This document shows, piece by piece, positions 11,204 to 23,670 of a DNA stretch of 64,000 nucleotides. The notes beneath the pieces are model-generated. The model was not told where the DNA came from, ran no database searches, and worked only from the letters and a program-made list of their open reading frames with translations. The stretch's first letter is position 1; each line of letters opens with the position of its first letter. The stretch comes from Pseudeuparius sepicola (taxonomy: Eukaryota > Arthropoda > Insecta > Coleoptera > Anthribidae), in the NCBI GenBank assembly GCA_963920635.1, contig OY987301.1:58782560-58846559 (forward strand), in the 5' to 3' direction. Made by a program: the position numbers and the translations under genes.

Positions 11204-11228
11204 TTGGAGGCCGATATCGTGTTGTAGG
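11204..11228. other. Recombination junction patch between DupA and DupB
   Basis: The left flank is identical to 38975-39017 up to 11203; the right flank is identical to 56207 onward from 11229. The 25 bases between match neither counterpart at that position. They read TTGGAGGCCGATATCG then TGTTGTAGG, which is the tail of a B variant common elsewhere (for example near 11585). The junction therefore sits inside a monomer and joins three sources. Confidence 0.75.
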
Positions 11229-13230
11229 ACTCAATTTACGTCGCATAGGAATTTTTTTTCGGAGCATGTCAACATTTTTGAAAATTGAAAAAGTGCGCTG
11301 GCCAGGCACTTAGATATTTTTTAGAAAAATTTTGAGGGCGGAATCGTGTGGTAGAACTCAATTTACGTCGCATAGGAATTTTCTTTTCGAAGCATGTCAA
11401 AATTTTTGAAAATTAAAAAAGTGCGCTGGCCAGGCACTCAGAAATTTTGTAGAAAAATTTTGAGGGCAGAATCGTTTTGTAGAACTCAATTTACGTCGCG
11501 TAGAAATTTTTTTTCGGATTATGTCAACATTTTTGAAAATTGAAAAAGTACGCTGGCCAGGCACTTAAAAATTTTTTAGAAAAATTTGGAGGCCGATATC
11601 GTGTTGTAGGACTCAATTTACGTCGCATAGGAATTTTCTTTTCGGAGCTTGTCAACATTTTTGAAATTTGAAGAAGTGCGCTGGCCAGGAACTTACAAAT
11701 TTTTTAGAAAAATTTTGAGGGCGGAATCTGGTGTTAGAACTCAATTTACGTCGCATAGGACTTTTTTTTCAGATCATGTCAACATTTTTGAAAATTGAAA
11801 AAGTGCGCTGGCCAGGCACTTTGATATTTTTTAGAAAAATTTTGAGGGTGGAATCGTGTGGTAGAACTCAATTTACGTCGCATAGGAATTTTCTTTTCGG
11901 AGCATGTCACCATTTTTGAAAATTGAAAAAATGCGCTGGCCCGGCACTTAGAATTTTTTTAGAAAAATTTGGAGGGCGGAATCGTGTGGTAGAACTCAAT
12001 TTACGTCGCATAGGAATTTTCTTTTCGAAGCATGTCAAAATTTTTGAAAATTAAAAAAGTGCGCTGGCCAGGCACTCAGAAATTTTTTAGAAAAATTTTG
12101 AGGGCAGAATCGTTTTGTAGAACTCAATTTACGTCGCGTAGGAATTTTTTTTCGGATTATGTCAACATTTTTGAAAATTGAAAAAGTAGGCTGGCCAGGC
12201 ACTTAAAATTTTGAGGGCAGAATCGTTCTGTAGAACTCAATTTACGTCGCATAGGAATTTTCTTTTCGGAGCATGTCAACATTTTTGAAAATTGAAAAGG
12301 TGCGCTGGCCAGGCACTTATAAATTTTATAGAAAAATTTTGAGGGCGGAATCGTGTTGTAGAACTAAATTTACGTCGCATAGGAATTTTCTTTTCGGAGC
12401 ATGTCAACATTTTTGAAAATTAAAAAAGTGCGCTGGCCTGGAACTTAGAAATTTTTTAGAAAAATTTTGAGGGCGGAATCGTAGAACTCAATTTACGTCG
12501 CATAGGAATTTTTTTTCTTAGCATGTCAACATTTTTGAAAATTGAAAAAGTGCGCTGGCCAGGCACGTAGATATTTTTTAGAAAAATTTTGAGGGCGGAA
12601 TCGTGTGGTAGAACTCAATTTACGTCGCATAGGAATTTTCTTTTCGAAGCATGTCAAAATTTTTGAAAATTAAAAAAGTGCGCTGGCCAGGCACTCAGAA
12701 ATTTTTTAGAAAAATTTTGAGGGCAGAATCGTTTTGTAGAACTCAATTTACGTCGCGTAGAAATTTTTTTTCGGATTATGTCAACATTTTTGAAAATTGA
12801 AAAAGTACGCTGGCCAGGCACTTAAAAATTTTTTAGAAAAATTTGGAGGCCGATATCGTGTTGTAGGACTCAATTTACGTCGCATAGGAATTTTCTTTTC
12901 GGAGCTTGTCAACATTTTTGAAATTTGAAGAAGTGCGCTGGCCAGGAACTTACAAATTTTTTAGAAAAATTTTGAGGGCGGAACCTGGTGTTAGAACTCA
13001 ATTTACGTCGCATAGGACTGACTTTTTTTTCAGATCATGTCAACATTTTTGAAAATTGAAAAAGTGCGCTGGCCAGGCACTTAGATATTTTTTAGAACAT
13101 TTTGAGGGTGGAATCGTGTGGTAGAACTCAATTTACGTCGCATAGGAATTTTTCTTTTCGGAGCATGTCAACATTTTTGAAAATTGAAAAAATGCGCTGG
13201 CCCGGCACTTAGAATTTTTTTAGAAAAATT
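11229..13230. repeat. B-type ~1258-bp HOR tract
   Basis: Made of B variants in fixed order. The landmark GTCACCATTTTT at 11905 has its next equivalent at 13166 (shift 1261; small indels such as GACTGAC at 13016 account for the extra bases). One 113-bp unit lies at 12125-12237. Bases 11.8-13.16 kb recur at 20.36-21.72 kb (shift 8553). No coding or unique sequence. Confidence 0.82.
12125..12237 (+). repeat. 113-bp monomer lacking the AT-rich dyad
   Basis: GGCACTTAAAATTTTGAGG replaces the normal CACTTAAAAATTTTTTAG plus AAAAATTT; the AT-rich dyad is collapsed. This diagnostic unit marks each complete B HOR copy and occurs at 12125, 14609, 19421, 20678, 40951, 45751, 47009, 48267, 55974, 57103 and 59587. 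Confidence 0.88.
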
Positions 13231-15590
13231 TGGAGGGCGGAATCGTGTGGTAGAACTCAATTTACGTCGCATAGGAATTTTCTTTTCGAAGCATGTCAAA
13301 ATTTTTGAAAATTAAAAAAGTGCGCTGGCCAGGAACTCAGAAATTTTTTAGAAAAATTTTGAGGGCAGAATCGTTTTGTAGAAATCAATTTACGTCGCAT
13401 AGGAATTTTCTTTTCGGAGCATGTCAACATTTTTGAAAATTGAAAAGGTGCGCTGGCCAGGCACTTATAAATTTTATAGAAAAATTTTGAGGGCGGAATC
13501 GTGTTGTAGAACTCAATTTACGTCGCATAGGAATTTTCTTTTCGAAGCATGTCAACATTTTTGAAAATTGAGAAATTTTTTAGAAAAATTTTGAGGGCGG
13601 AATCGTTTGTAGAACTCAATTTACGTCGCATAGGAATTTTCTTTTTGAAGCATGTCAACATTTTTGAAAATTAAAAAAGTGCGCTGGCCAGGCACTTAGA
13701 AATTTCTTAGAAAAATTTTGAGGGCGGAATCGTTTTGTAGAACTCAATTTGCGTCGCATAGGAATTTTTTTTCGGAGCATGTCAACATTTTTGAAAAATG
13801 ATAAATTTTTTAGAAAAATTTTGAGGGCGGAATCGTTTGTAGAACTCAATTTACGTCGCAAAGTAATTTTTTTTTCGAGCATGTCAACGTTTTTGAAAAT
13901 TGAAAAAGTGCGCTGGCCAGGCACTTAGAAATTTCTTAGAAAAATTTTGAGGGCGGAATCGTGTTGTAGAACTCAATTTACGTCGCATAGGAATTTTCTT
14001 TTCGGAGCATGTCAACATTTTTGAAAATTGAAAAGGTGCGCTGGCCAGGCACTTATAAATTTTATAGAAAAATTTTGAGGGCGGATTCGTGTTGTAGAAC
14101 TCAATTTACGTCGCGTAGGAATTTTCTTTTCGGAGCATGTCAACATATTTGAAAATTAAAAAAGTGCGCTGGCCTGGAACTTAGAAATTTTTTAGAAAAA
14201 TTTTGAGGGCGGAATCGTAGAACTCAATTTACGTCGCATAGTAATTTTTTTTTCGGAGCATGTCAACATTTTTGAAAATTGAAAAAGTGCGCTGGCCAGG
14301 CACTTACATATTTTTTAGAAAAATTTTTAGGGTGGAATCGTGTGGTAGAACTCAATTTACGTCGCATAGGAATTTTCTTTTCGGAGCATGTCACCATTTT
14401 TGAAAATTGAAAAAATGCGCTGGCCCGGCACTTAGAATTTTTTTAGAAAAATTTGGAGGGCGGAATCGTGTGGTAGAACTCAATTTACGTCGCATAGGAA
14501 TTTTCTTTTCGAAGCATGTCAAAATTTTTGAAAATTAAAAAAGTGCGCTGGCCAGGCACTCAGAAATTTTTTAGAAAAATTTTGAGGGCAGAATCGTTTT
14601 GTAGAACTCAATTTACGTCGCGTAGGAATTTTTTTTCGGATTATGTCAACATTTTTGAAAATTGAAAAAGTAGGCTGGCCAGGCACTTAAAATTTTGAGG
14701 GCAGAATCGTTCTGTAGAACTCAATTTACGTCGCATAGGAATTTTCTTTTCGGAGCATGTCAACATTTTTGAAAATTGAAAAGGTGCGCTGGCCAGGCAC
14801 TTATAATTTTTATAGAAAAATTTTGAGGGCGGAATCGTGTTGTAGAACTAAATTTACGTCGCATAGGAATTTTCTTTTCGGAGCATGTCAACATTTTTGA
14901 AAATTAAAAAAGTGCGCTGGCCTGGAACTTAGAAATTTTTTAGAAAAATTTTGAGGGCGGAATCGTAGAACTCAATTTACGTCGCATAGGAATTTTTTTT
15001 CGGAGCATGTCAACATTTTTGAAAATTGAAAAAGTGCGCTGGCCAGGCACTTAGATATTTTTTAGAAAAATTTTGAGGGCGGAATCGTGTGGTAGAACTC
15101 AATTTACGTCGCATAGGAATTTTCTTTTCGAAGCATGTCAAAATTTTTGAAAATTAAAAAAGTGCGCTGGCCAGGCACTCAGAAATTTTGTAGAAAAATT
15201 TTGAGGGCAGAATCGTTTTGTAGAACTCAATTTACGTCGCGTAGAAATTTTTTTTCGGATTATGTCAACATTTTTGAAAATTGAAAAAGTACGCTGGCCA
15301 GGCACTTAAAAATTTTTTAGAAAAATTTGGAGGCCGATATCGTGTTGTAGGACTCAATTTACGTCGCATAGGAATTTTCTTTTCGGAGCTTGTCAACATT
15401 TTTGAAATTTGAAGAAGTGCGCTGGCCAGGAACTTACAAATTTTTTAGAAAAATTTTGAGGGCGGAATCTGGTGTTAGAACTCAATTTACGTCGCATAGG
15501 ACTTTTTTTTCAGATCATGTCAACATTTTTGAAAATTGAAAAAGTGCGCTGGCCAGGCACTTAGATATTTTTTAGAAAAATTTGGAGGGC
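13231..15590. repeat. B/C mixed monomers with 1.65-kb duplicated block
   Basis: Bases 13.23-13.7 kb match 22.04-22.5 kb (shift 8808). C-type short units lie at 13514-13616 and 13745-13846. Bases 13.93-15.58 kb recur at 18.74-20.39 kb (shift 4812; GTCACC at 14389 and 19201). A 113-bp unit lies at 14609-14721. Nothing other than satellite is present. Confidence 0.8.
14609..14721 (+). repeat. 113-bp monomer lacking the AT-rich dyad
   Basis: Same collapsed unit as 12125-12237; its duplicate is at 59587-59699 (shift 44978). Confidence 0.88.
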
Positions 15591-16100
15591 GGAATCGTGT
15601 GGTAGAACTCAATTTACGTCGCATAGGAATTTTCTTTTCGAAGCATGTCAAAATTTTTGAAAATTAAAAAAGTGCGCTGGCCAGGAACTCAGAAATTTTT
15701 TAGAAAAATTTTGAGGGCAGAATCGTTTTGTAGAAATCAATTTACGTCGCAAAGGAATTTTCTTTTCGGAGCATGTCAACATTTTTGAAAATTGAAAAGG
15801 TGCGCTGGCCAGGCACTTATAAATTTTATAGAAAAATTTTGAGGGCGGAATCGTGTTGTAGAACTCAATTTACGTCGCATAGGAATTTTCTTTTCGAAGC
15901 ATGTCAACATTTTTGAAAATTGAGAAATTTTTTAGAAAAATTTTGAGGGCGGAATCGTTTGTAGAACTCAATTTACGTCGCATAGGAATTTTCTTTTTGA
16001 AGCATGTCAACATTTTTGAAAATTAAAAAAGTGCGCTGGCCAGGCACTCAAAAAGTTATTAGAAAAATTTTGAGGGCGGAATCGTTTTGTAGAACTCAAT
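15591..16100. repeat. B-type monomers leading to a C cluster
   Basis: Four or so monomers carrying GGAACTCAG, GGGCAGAATCG and AGAAATCAATTT variants, then a short C unit (GAAAATTGAGAAATTTTTTA near 15915) and a CACTCAAAAAGTTATTAG unit at about 16041-16060. The last recurs near 22496-22516 (shift 6456). Confidence 0.75.
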
Positions 16101-19022
16101 TTACGTCGCAAAGGAATTTTTTTTCGGAGCATGTCAACATTTTTGAAAATTGAGAAATTTTTTAGAAAAATTTTGAGGGCGGAATCGTTTTGTAGAACTC
16201 AATTTACGTCGCATAGGAATTTTTTTTCGGAGCATGTCAACATTTTTGAAAAATGAGAAATTTTTTAGAAAAATTTTGAGGGCGGAATCGTTTGTAGAAC
16301 TCAATTTACGTCGCAAAGTAATTTTTTTTTCGAGCATGTCAACGTTTTTGAAAATTGAAAAAGTGCGCTGGCCAGGCCCTCACAAATTTCTTAGAAAAAT
16401 TTTGAGGGCGGAATCGTGTTGTAGAACTCAATTTACGTCGCATAGGAATTTTCTTTTCGGAGCATGTCAACATTTTTGAAAATTGAAAAGGTGCGCTGGC
16501 CAGGCACTTATAAATTTTATAGAAAAATTTTGAGGGCGGATTCGTGTTGTAGAACTCAATTTACGTCGCGTAGGAATTTTCTTTTCGGAGCATGTCAACA
16601 TATTTGAAAATTAAAAAAGTGCGCTGGCCTGGAACTTAGAAATTTTTTAGAAAAATTTTGAGGGCGGAATCGTAGAACTCAATTTACGTCGCATAGTAAT
16701 TTTTTTTTCGGAGCATGTCAACATTTTTGAAAATTGAAAAAGTGCGCTGGCCAGGCCCTCACAAATTTCTTAGAAAAATTTTGAGGGCGGAATCGTGTTG
16801 TAGAACTCAATTTACGTCGCATAGGAATTTTCTTTTCGGAGCATGTCAACATTTTTGAAAATTGAAAAGGTGCGCTGGCCAGGCACTTATAAATTTTATA
16901 GAAAAATTTTGAGGGCGGATTCGTGTTGTAGAACTCAATTTACGTCGCGTAGGAATTTTCTTTTCGGAGCATGTCAACATATTTGAAAATTAAAAAAGTG
17001 CGCTGGCCTGGAACTTAGAAATTTTTTAGAAAAATTTTGAGGGCGGAATCGTAGAACTCAATTTACGTCGCATAGGATTTTTTTTTCGGGGCATGTCAAC
17101 ATTTTTGAAAATTGAAAAAGTGCGCTGGCCAGGCCCTCACAAATTTCTTAGAAAAATTTTGAGGGCGGAATCGTGTTGTAGAACTCAATTTACGTCGCAT
17201 AGGAATTTTTTTTCGGAGCATGTCAACATTTTTGAAAAATGAGAAATTTTTTAGAAAAATTTTGAGGGCGGAATCGTTTGTAGAACTCAATTTACGTCGC
17301 AAAGTAATTTTTTTTTCGAGCATGTCAACGTTTTTGAAAATTGAAAAAGTGCGCTGGCCAGGCCCTCACAAATTTCTTAGAAAAATTTTGAGGGCGGAAT
17401 CGTGTTGTAGAACTCAATTTACGTCGCATAGGAATTTTCTTTTCGGAGCATGTCAACATTTTTGAAAATTGAAAAGGTGCGCTGGCCAGGCACTTATAAA
17501 TTTTATAGAAAAATTTTGAGGGCGGATTCGTGTTGTAGAACTCAATTTACGTCGCGTAGGAATTTTCTTTTCGGAGCATGTCAACATATTTGAAAATTAA
17601 AAAAGTGCGCTGGCCTGGAACTTAGAAATTTTTTAGAAAAATTTTGAGGGCGGAATCGTAGAACTCAATTTACGTCGCATAGTAATTTTTTTTTCGGAGC
17701 ATGTCAACATTTTTGAAAATTGAAAAAGTGCGCTGGCCAGGCCCTCACAAATTTCTTAGAAAAATTTTGAGGGCGGAATCGTTTTGTAGAACTCAATTTA
17801 CGTCGCATAGGAATTTTTTTTCGGAGCATGTCAACATTTTTGAAAAATGAGAAATTTTTTAGAAAAATTTTGAGGGCGGAATCGTTTGTAGAACTCAATT
17901 TACGTCGCAAAGTAATTTTTTTTTCGAGCATGTCAACGTTTTTGAAAATTGAAAAAGTGCGCTGGCCAGGCCCTCACAAATTTCTTAGAAAAATTTTGAG
18001 GGCGGAATCGTGTTGTAGAACTCAATTTACGTCGCATAGGAATTTTCTTTTCGGAGCATGTCAACATTTTTGAAAATTGAAAAGGTGCGCTGGCCAGGCA
18101 CTTATAAATTTTATAGAAAAATTTTGAGGGCGGATTCGTGTTGTAGAACTCAATTTACGTCGCGTAGGAATTTTCTTTTCGGAGCATGTCAACATATTTG
18201 AAAATTAAAAAAGTGCGCTGGCCTGGAACTTAGAAATTTTTTAGAAAAATTTTGAGGGCGGAATCGTAGAACTCAATTTACGTCGCATAGTAATTTTTTT
18301 TTCGGAGCATGTCAACATTTTTGAAAATTGAAAAAGTGCGCTGGCCAGGCCCTCACAAATTTCTTAGAAAAATTTTGAGGGCGGAATCGTGTTGTAGAAC
18401 TCAATTTACGTCGCATAGGAATTTTCTTTTCGGAGCATGTCAACATTTTTGAAAATTGAAAAGGTGCGCTGGCCAGGCACTTATAAATTTTATAGAAAAA
18501 TTTTGAGGGCGGATTCGTGTTGTAGAACTCAATTTACGTCGCGTAGGAATTTTCTTTTCGGAGCATGTCAACATATTTGAAAATTAAAAAAGTGCGCTGG
18601 CCTGGAACTTAGAAATTTTTTAGAAAAATTTGGAGCAGCGAAATCGTGTTGTAGAACTCAATTTACGTCGCATAGGATTTTTTTTTCGGGGCATGTCAAC
18701 ATTTTTGAAAATTGAAAAAGTGCGCTGGCCAGGCCCTCACAAATTTCTTAGAAAAATTTTGAGGGCGGAATCGTGTTGTAGAACTCAATTTACGTCGCAT
18801 AGGAATTTTCTTTTCGGAGCATGTCAACATTTTTGAAAATTGAAAAGGTGCGCTGGCCAGGCACTTATAAATTTTATAGAAAAATTTTGAGGGCGGATTC
18901 GTGTTGTAGAACTCAATTTACGTCGCGTAGGAATTTTCTTTTCGGAGCATGTCAACATATTTGAAAATTAAAAAAGTGCGCTGGCCTGGAACTTAGAAAT
19001 TTTTTAGAAAAATTTTGAGGGC
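16101..19022. repeat. Short HOR tract, ~608-bp and ~379-bp units
   Basis: The landmark GCGGATTCG occurs at 16536, 16915, 17522, 18130, 18509 and 18893, giving spacings of 379, 607, 608, 379 and 384. The 608-bp unit is five monomers, including one short C unit (TTTTGAAAAATGAGAAATTT) and a 123-bp unit lacking TGTTG (GGAATCGTAGAACTC). The 379-bp unit is the same with two monomers omitted. CCCTCACAAATTTCTTAG here is a chimera of A and non-A variants. Confidence 0.83.
18620..18735 (+). repeat. Isolated A-type monomer inside mixed B/C tract
   Basis: GGAGCAGCGAAATCG followed by a CGGGGCATG unit is the A-domain signature, yet both neighbours are B/C variants. A similar but smaller patch (CATAGGATTTTTTTTTCGG) lies near 17073. 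The isolated unit is reproduced at about 63598-63713 in the DupB right copy. Gene conversion or a double exchange fits. Confidence 0.65.
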
Positions 19023-19420
19023 GGAATCGTAGAACTCAATTTACGTCGCATAGTAATTTTTTTTTCGGAGCATGTCAACATTTTTGAAAATTGAAAAAGT
19101 GCGCTGGCCAGGCACTTACATATTTTTTAGAAAAATTTTTAGGGTGGAATCGTGTGGTAGAACTCAATTTACGTCGCATAGGAATTTTCTTTTCGGAGCA
19201 TGTCACCATTTTTGAAAATTGAAAAAATGCGCTGGCCCGGCACTTAGAATTTTTTTAGAAAAATTTGGAGGGCGGAATCGTGTGGTAGAACTCAATTTAC
19301 GTCGCATAGGAATTTTCTTTTCGAAGCATGTCAAAATTTTTGAAAATTAAAAAAGTGCGCTGGCCAGGCACTCAGAAATTTTTTAGAAAAATTTTGAGGG
19401 CAGAATCGTTTTGTAGAACT

Positions 19421-19533
19421 CAATTTACGTCGCGTAGGAATTTTTTTTCGGATTATGTCAACATTTTTGAAAATTGAAAAAGTAGGCTGGCCAGGCACTT
19501 AAAATTTTGAGGGCAGAATCGTTCTGTAGAACT
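19421..19533 (+). repeat. 113-bp monomer lacking the AT-rich dyad
   Basis: B-HOR marker unit, one period upstream of 20678. Confidence 0.88.
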
Positions 19534-20677
19534 CAATTTACGTCGCATAGGAATTTTCTTTTCGGAGCATGTCAACATTTTTGAAAATTGAAAAGGTGCG
19601 CTGGCCAGGCACTTATAATTTTTATAGAAAAATTTTGAGGGCGGAATCGTGTTGTAGAACTAAATTTACGTCGCATAGGAATTTTCTTTTCGGAGCATGT
19701 CAACATTTTTGAAAATTAAAAAAGTGCGCTGGCCTGGAACTTAGAAATTTTTTAGAAAAATTTTGAGGGCGGAATCGTAGAACTCAATTTACGTCGCATA
19801 GGAATTTTTTTTCGGAGCATGTCAACATTTTTGAAAATTGAAAAAGTGCGCTGGCCAGGCACTTAGATATTTTTTAGAAAAATTTTGAGGGCGGAATCGT
19901 GTGGTAGAACTCAATTTACGTCGCATAGGAATTTTCTTTTCGAAGCATGTCAAAATTTTTGAAAATTAAAAAAGTGCGCTGGCCAGGCACTCAGAAATTT
20001 TGTAGAAAAATTTTGAGGGCAGAATCGTTTTGTAGAACTCAATTTACGTCGCGTAGAAATTTTTTTTCGGATTATGTCAACATTTTTGAAAATTGAAAAA
20101 GTACGCTGGCCAGGCACTTAAAAATTTTTTAGAAAAATTTGGAGGCCGATATCGTGTTGTAGGACTCAATTTACGTCGCAAAGGAATTTTCTTTTCGGAG
20201 CTTGTCAACATTTTTGAAATTTGAAGAAGTGCGCTGGCCAGGAACTTACAAATTTTTTAGAAAAATTTTGAGGGCGGAATCTGGTGTTAGAACTCAATTT
20301 ACGTCGCATAGGACTTTTTTTTCAGATCATGTCAACATTTTTGAAAATTGAAAAAGTGCGCTGGCCAGGCACTTAGATATTTTTTAGAAAAATTTTGAGT
20401 GTGGAATCGTGTGGTAGAACTCAATTTACGTCGCATAGGAATTTTCTTTTCGGAGCATGTCACCATTTTTGAAAATTGAAAAAATGCGCTGGCCCGGCAC
20501 TTAGAATTTTTTTAGAAAAATTTGGAGGGCGGAATCGTGTGGTAGAACTCAATTTACGTCGCATAGGAATTTTCTTTTCGAAGCATGTCAAAATTTTTGA
20601 AAATTAAAAAAGTGCGCTGGCCAGGCACTCAGAAATTTTTTAGAAAAATTTTGAGGGCAGAATCGTTTTGTAGAACT

Positions 20678-20790
20678 CAATTTACGTCGCGTAGGAATTT
20701 TTTTTCGGATTATGTCAACATTTTTGAAAATTGAAAAAGTAGGCTGGCCAGGCACTTAAAATTTTGAGGGCAGAATCGTTCTGTAGAACT
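20678..20790 (+). repeat. 113-bp monomer lacking the AT-rich dyad
   Basis: B-HOR marker unit, 1257 bases after 19421 and 8553 after 12125. Confidence 0.88.
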
Positions 20791-21720
20791 CAATTTACGT
20801 CGCATAGGAATTTTCTTTTCGGAGCATGTCAACATTTTTGAAAATTGAAAAGGTGCGCTGGCCAGGCACTTATAAATTTTATAGAAAAATTTTGAGGGCG
20901 GAATCGTGTTGTAGAACTAAATTTACGTCGCATAGGAATTTTCTTTTCGGAGCATGTCAACATTTTTGAAAATTAAAAAAGTGCGCTGGCCTGGAACTTA
21001 GAAATTTTTTAGAAAAATTTTGAGGGCGGAATCGTAGAACTCAATTTACGTCGCATAGGAATTTTTTTTCGGAGCATGTCAACATTTTTGAAAATTGAAA
21101 AAGTGCGCTGGCCAGGCACGTAGATATTTTTTAGAAAAATTTTGAGGGCGGAATCGTGTGGTAGAACTCAATTTACGTCGCATAGGAATTTTCTTTTCGA
21201 AGCATGTCAAAATTTTTGAAAATTAAAAAAGTGCGCTGGCCAGGCACTCAGAAATTTTTTAGAAAAATTTTGAGGGCAGAATCGTTTTGTAGAACTCAAT
21301 TTACGTCGCGTAGAAATTTTTTTTCGGATTATGTCAACATTTTTGAAAATTGAAAAAGTACGCTGGCCAGGCACTTAAAAATTTTTTAGAAAAATTTGGA
21401 GGCCGATATCGTGTTGTAGGACTCAATTTACGTCGCATAGGAATTTTCTTTTCGGAGCTTGTCAACATTTTTGAAATTTGAAGAAGTGCGCTGGCCAGGA
21501 ACTTACAAATTTTTTAGAAAAATTTTGAGGGCGGAATCTGGTGTTAGAACTCAATTTACGTCGCATAGGACTGACTTTTTTTTCAGATCATGTCAACATT
21601 TTTGAAAATTGAAAAAGTGCGCTGGCCAGGCACTTAGATATTTTTTAGAACATTTTGAGGGTGGAATCGTGTGGTAGAACTCAATTTACGTCGCATAGGA
21701 ATTTTTCTTTTCGGAGCATG

Positions 21721-23615
21721 TCAAAATTTTTGAAAATTAAAAAAGTGCGCTGGCCAGGCACTCAGAAATTTTTTAGAAAAATTTTGAGGGCAGAATCGTT
21801 TTGTAGAACTCAATTTACGTCGCGTAGAAATTTTTTTTCGGATTATGTCAACATTTTTGAAAATTGAAAAAGTACGCTGGCCAGGCACTTAAAAATTTTT
21901 TAGAAAAATTTGGAGGCCGATATCGTGTTGTAGGACTCAATTTACGTCGCATAGGAATTTTCTTTTCGGAGCTTGTCAACATTTTTGAAATTTGAAGAAG
22001 TGCGCTGGCCAGGAACTTACAAATTTTTTAGAAAAATTTGGAGGGCGGAATCGTGTGGTAGAACTCAATTTACGTCGCATAGGAATTTTCTTTTCGAAGC
22101 ATGTCAAAATTTTTGAAAATTAAAAAAGTGCGCTGGCCAGGAACTCAGAAATTTTTTAGAAAAATTTTGAGGGCAGAATCGTTTTGTAGAAATCAATTTA
22201 CGTCGCATAGGAATTTTCTTTTCGGAGCATGTCAACATTTTTGAAAATTGAAAAGGTGCGCTGGCCAGGCACTTATAAATTTTATAGAAAAATTTTGAGG
22301 GCGGAATCGTGTTGTAGAACTCAATTTACGTCGCATAGGAATTTTCTTTTCGAAGCATGTCAACATTTTTGAAAATTGAGAAATTTTTTAGAAAAATTTT
22401 GAGGGCGGAATCGTTTGTAGAACTCAATTTACGTCGCATAGGAATTTTCTTTTTGAAGCATGTCAACATTTTTGAAAATTAAAAAAGTGCGCTGGCCAGG
22501 CACTCAAAAAGTTATTAGAAAAATTTTGAGGGCGGAATCGTTTTGTAGAACTCAATTTACGTCGCAAAGGAATTTTTTTTCGGAGCATGTCAACATTTTT
22601 GAAAATTGAGAAATTTTTTAGAAAAATTTTGAGGGCGGAATCGTTTTGTAGAACTCAATTTACGTCGCATAGGAATTTTTTTTCGGAGCATGTCAACATT
22701 TTTGAAAAATGAGAAATTTTTTAGAAAAATTTTGAGGGCGGAATCGTTTGTAGAACTCAATTTACGTCGCAAAGTAATTTTTTTTTCGAGCATGTCAACG
22801 TTTTTGAAAATTGAAAAAGTGCGCTGGCCAGGCACTTAGAAATTTCTTAGAAAAATTTTGAGGGCGGAATCGTGTTGTAGAACTCAATTTACGTCGCATA
22901 GGAATTTTCTTTTCGGAGCATGTCAACATTTTTGAAAATTGAAAAGGTGCGCTGGCCAGGCACTTATAAATTTTATAGAAAAATTTTGAGGGCGGATTCG
23001 TGTTGTAGAACTCAATTTACGTCGCGTAGGAATTTTCTTTTCGGAGCATGTCAACATATTTGAAAATTAAAAAAGTGCGCTGGCCTGGAACTTAGAAATT
23101 TTTTAGAAAAATTTTGAGGGCGGAATCGTAGAACTCAATTTACGTCGCATAGTAATTTTTTTTTCGGAGCATGTCAACATTTTTGAAAATTGAAAAAGTG
23201 CGCTGGCCAGGCACTTACATATTTTTTAGAAACATTTTTAGGGTGGAATCGTGTGGTAGAACTCAATTTACGTCGCATAGGAATTTTCTTTTCGGAGCAT
23301 GTCAACATTTTTGAAAATTGAAAAAATGCGCTGGCCCGGCACTTAGAATTTTTTTAGAAAAATTTGGAGGGCAGAATCGTTTTGTAGAACTCAATTTACG
23401 TCGCGTAGGAATTTTTTTTCGGATTATGTCAACATTTTTGAAAATTGAAAAAGTACGCTGGCCAGGCACTTAAAAATTTTTTAGAAAAATTTGGAGGCCG
23501 ATATCGTGTTGTAGGACTCAATTTACGTCGCATAGGAATTTTCTTTTCGGAGCTTGTCAACATTTTTGAAATTTGAAAAAGTGCGCTGGCCAGGCACTTA
23601 CAAATTTTTTAGAAA
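21721..23615. repeat. B/C monomers with a fused unit at 21.72 kb
   Basis: At about 21716-21725 a CGGAGCATGTC front joins an AAAATTTTTGAAAATTAAA rear; relative to 13.16 kb one GCCCGG-type monomer is missing, and the register is kept. Bases 22.04-22.5 kb match 13.23-13.7 kb; C units follow at 22.33-22.78 kb. The tract ends with B variants (GGAGGCCGATATC near 23493, GGAGCTTGTC near 23549). Confidence 0.78.
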
Positions 23616-23670
23616 AATTTGGAGCAGCGAAATCGTGTTGTAGAACTTAATTTACGTCACATAGGATTTT
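23590..23670. other. B-to-A domain junction
   Basis: A B-type CACTTACAAATTTTTTAG core runs into GGAGCAGCGAAATCG at 23621, and everything after is A type. The adjoining monomer has private changes (GAACTTAATTT near 23644 and GTCACATAGG near 23655) not seen in other copies. Confidence 0.7.

Larger units (their letters stand above)
11229..19022. repeat. Large segmental duplication DupB, left copy
   Basis: Matches 56207-64000 at a constant shift of 44978; landmarks 11731, 11905, 13655, 14389, 16134, 17096, 17704 and 18630 all recur at that shift. Differences seen by eye are single bases: 12984 (C versus T at 57962), the ATA/AGA change near 13801-13803, a C/T change near 12751 (GTCGCG versus GTTGCG), and T/G at 16275 versus 61253. 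The right end is set by the window edge, not by a break in the match. Confidence 0.93.
19023..21720. repeat. B-type HOR tract, two ~1257-bp periods
   Basis: GTCACC landmarks at 19201 and 20458 are 1257 apart, and 113-bp units at 19421 and 20678 are also 1257 apart. Bases 20.36-21.72 kb equal 11.8-13.16 kb. The GACTGAC insertion variant is at 21569. No genes. Confidence 0.82.

Noticed and set aside
13655..13924. Longest open frame, 89 codons, minus strand
   Set aside because: It is long only because short C-type monomers (102-103 bp) happen to keep the frame; the peptide is basic and low in complexity, and it matches no family I recognise.
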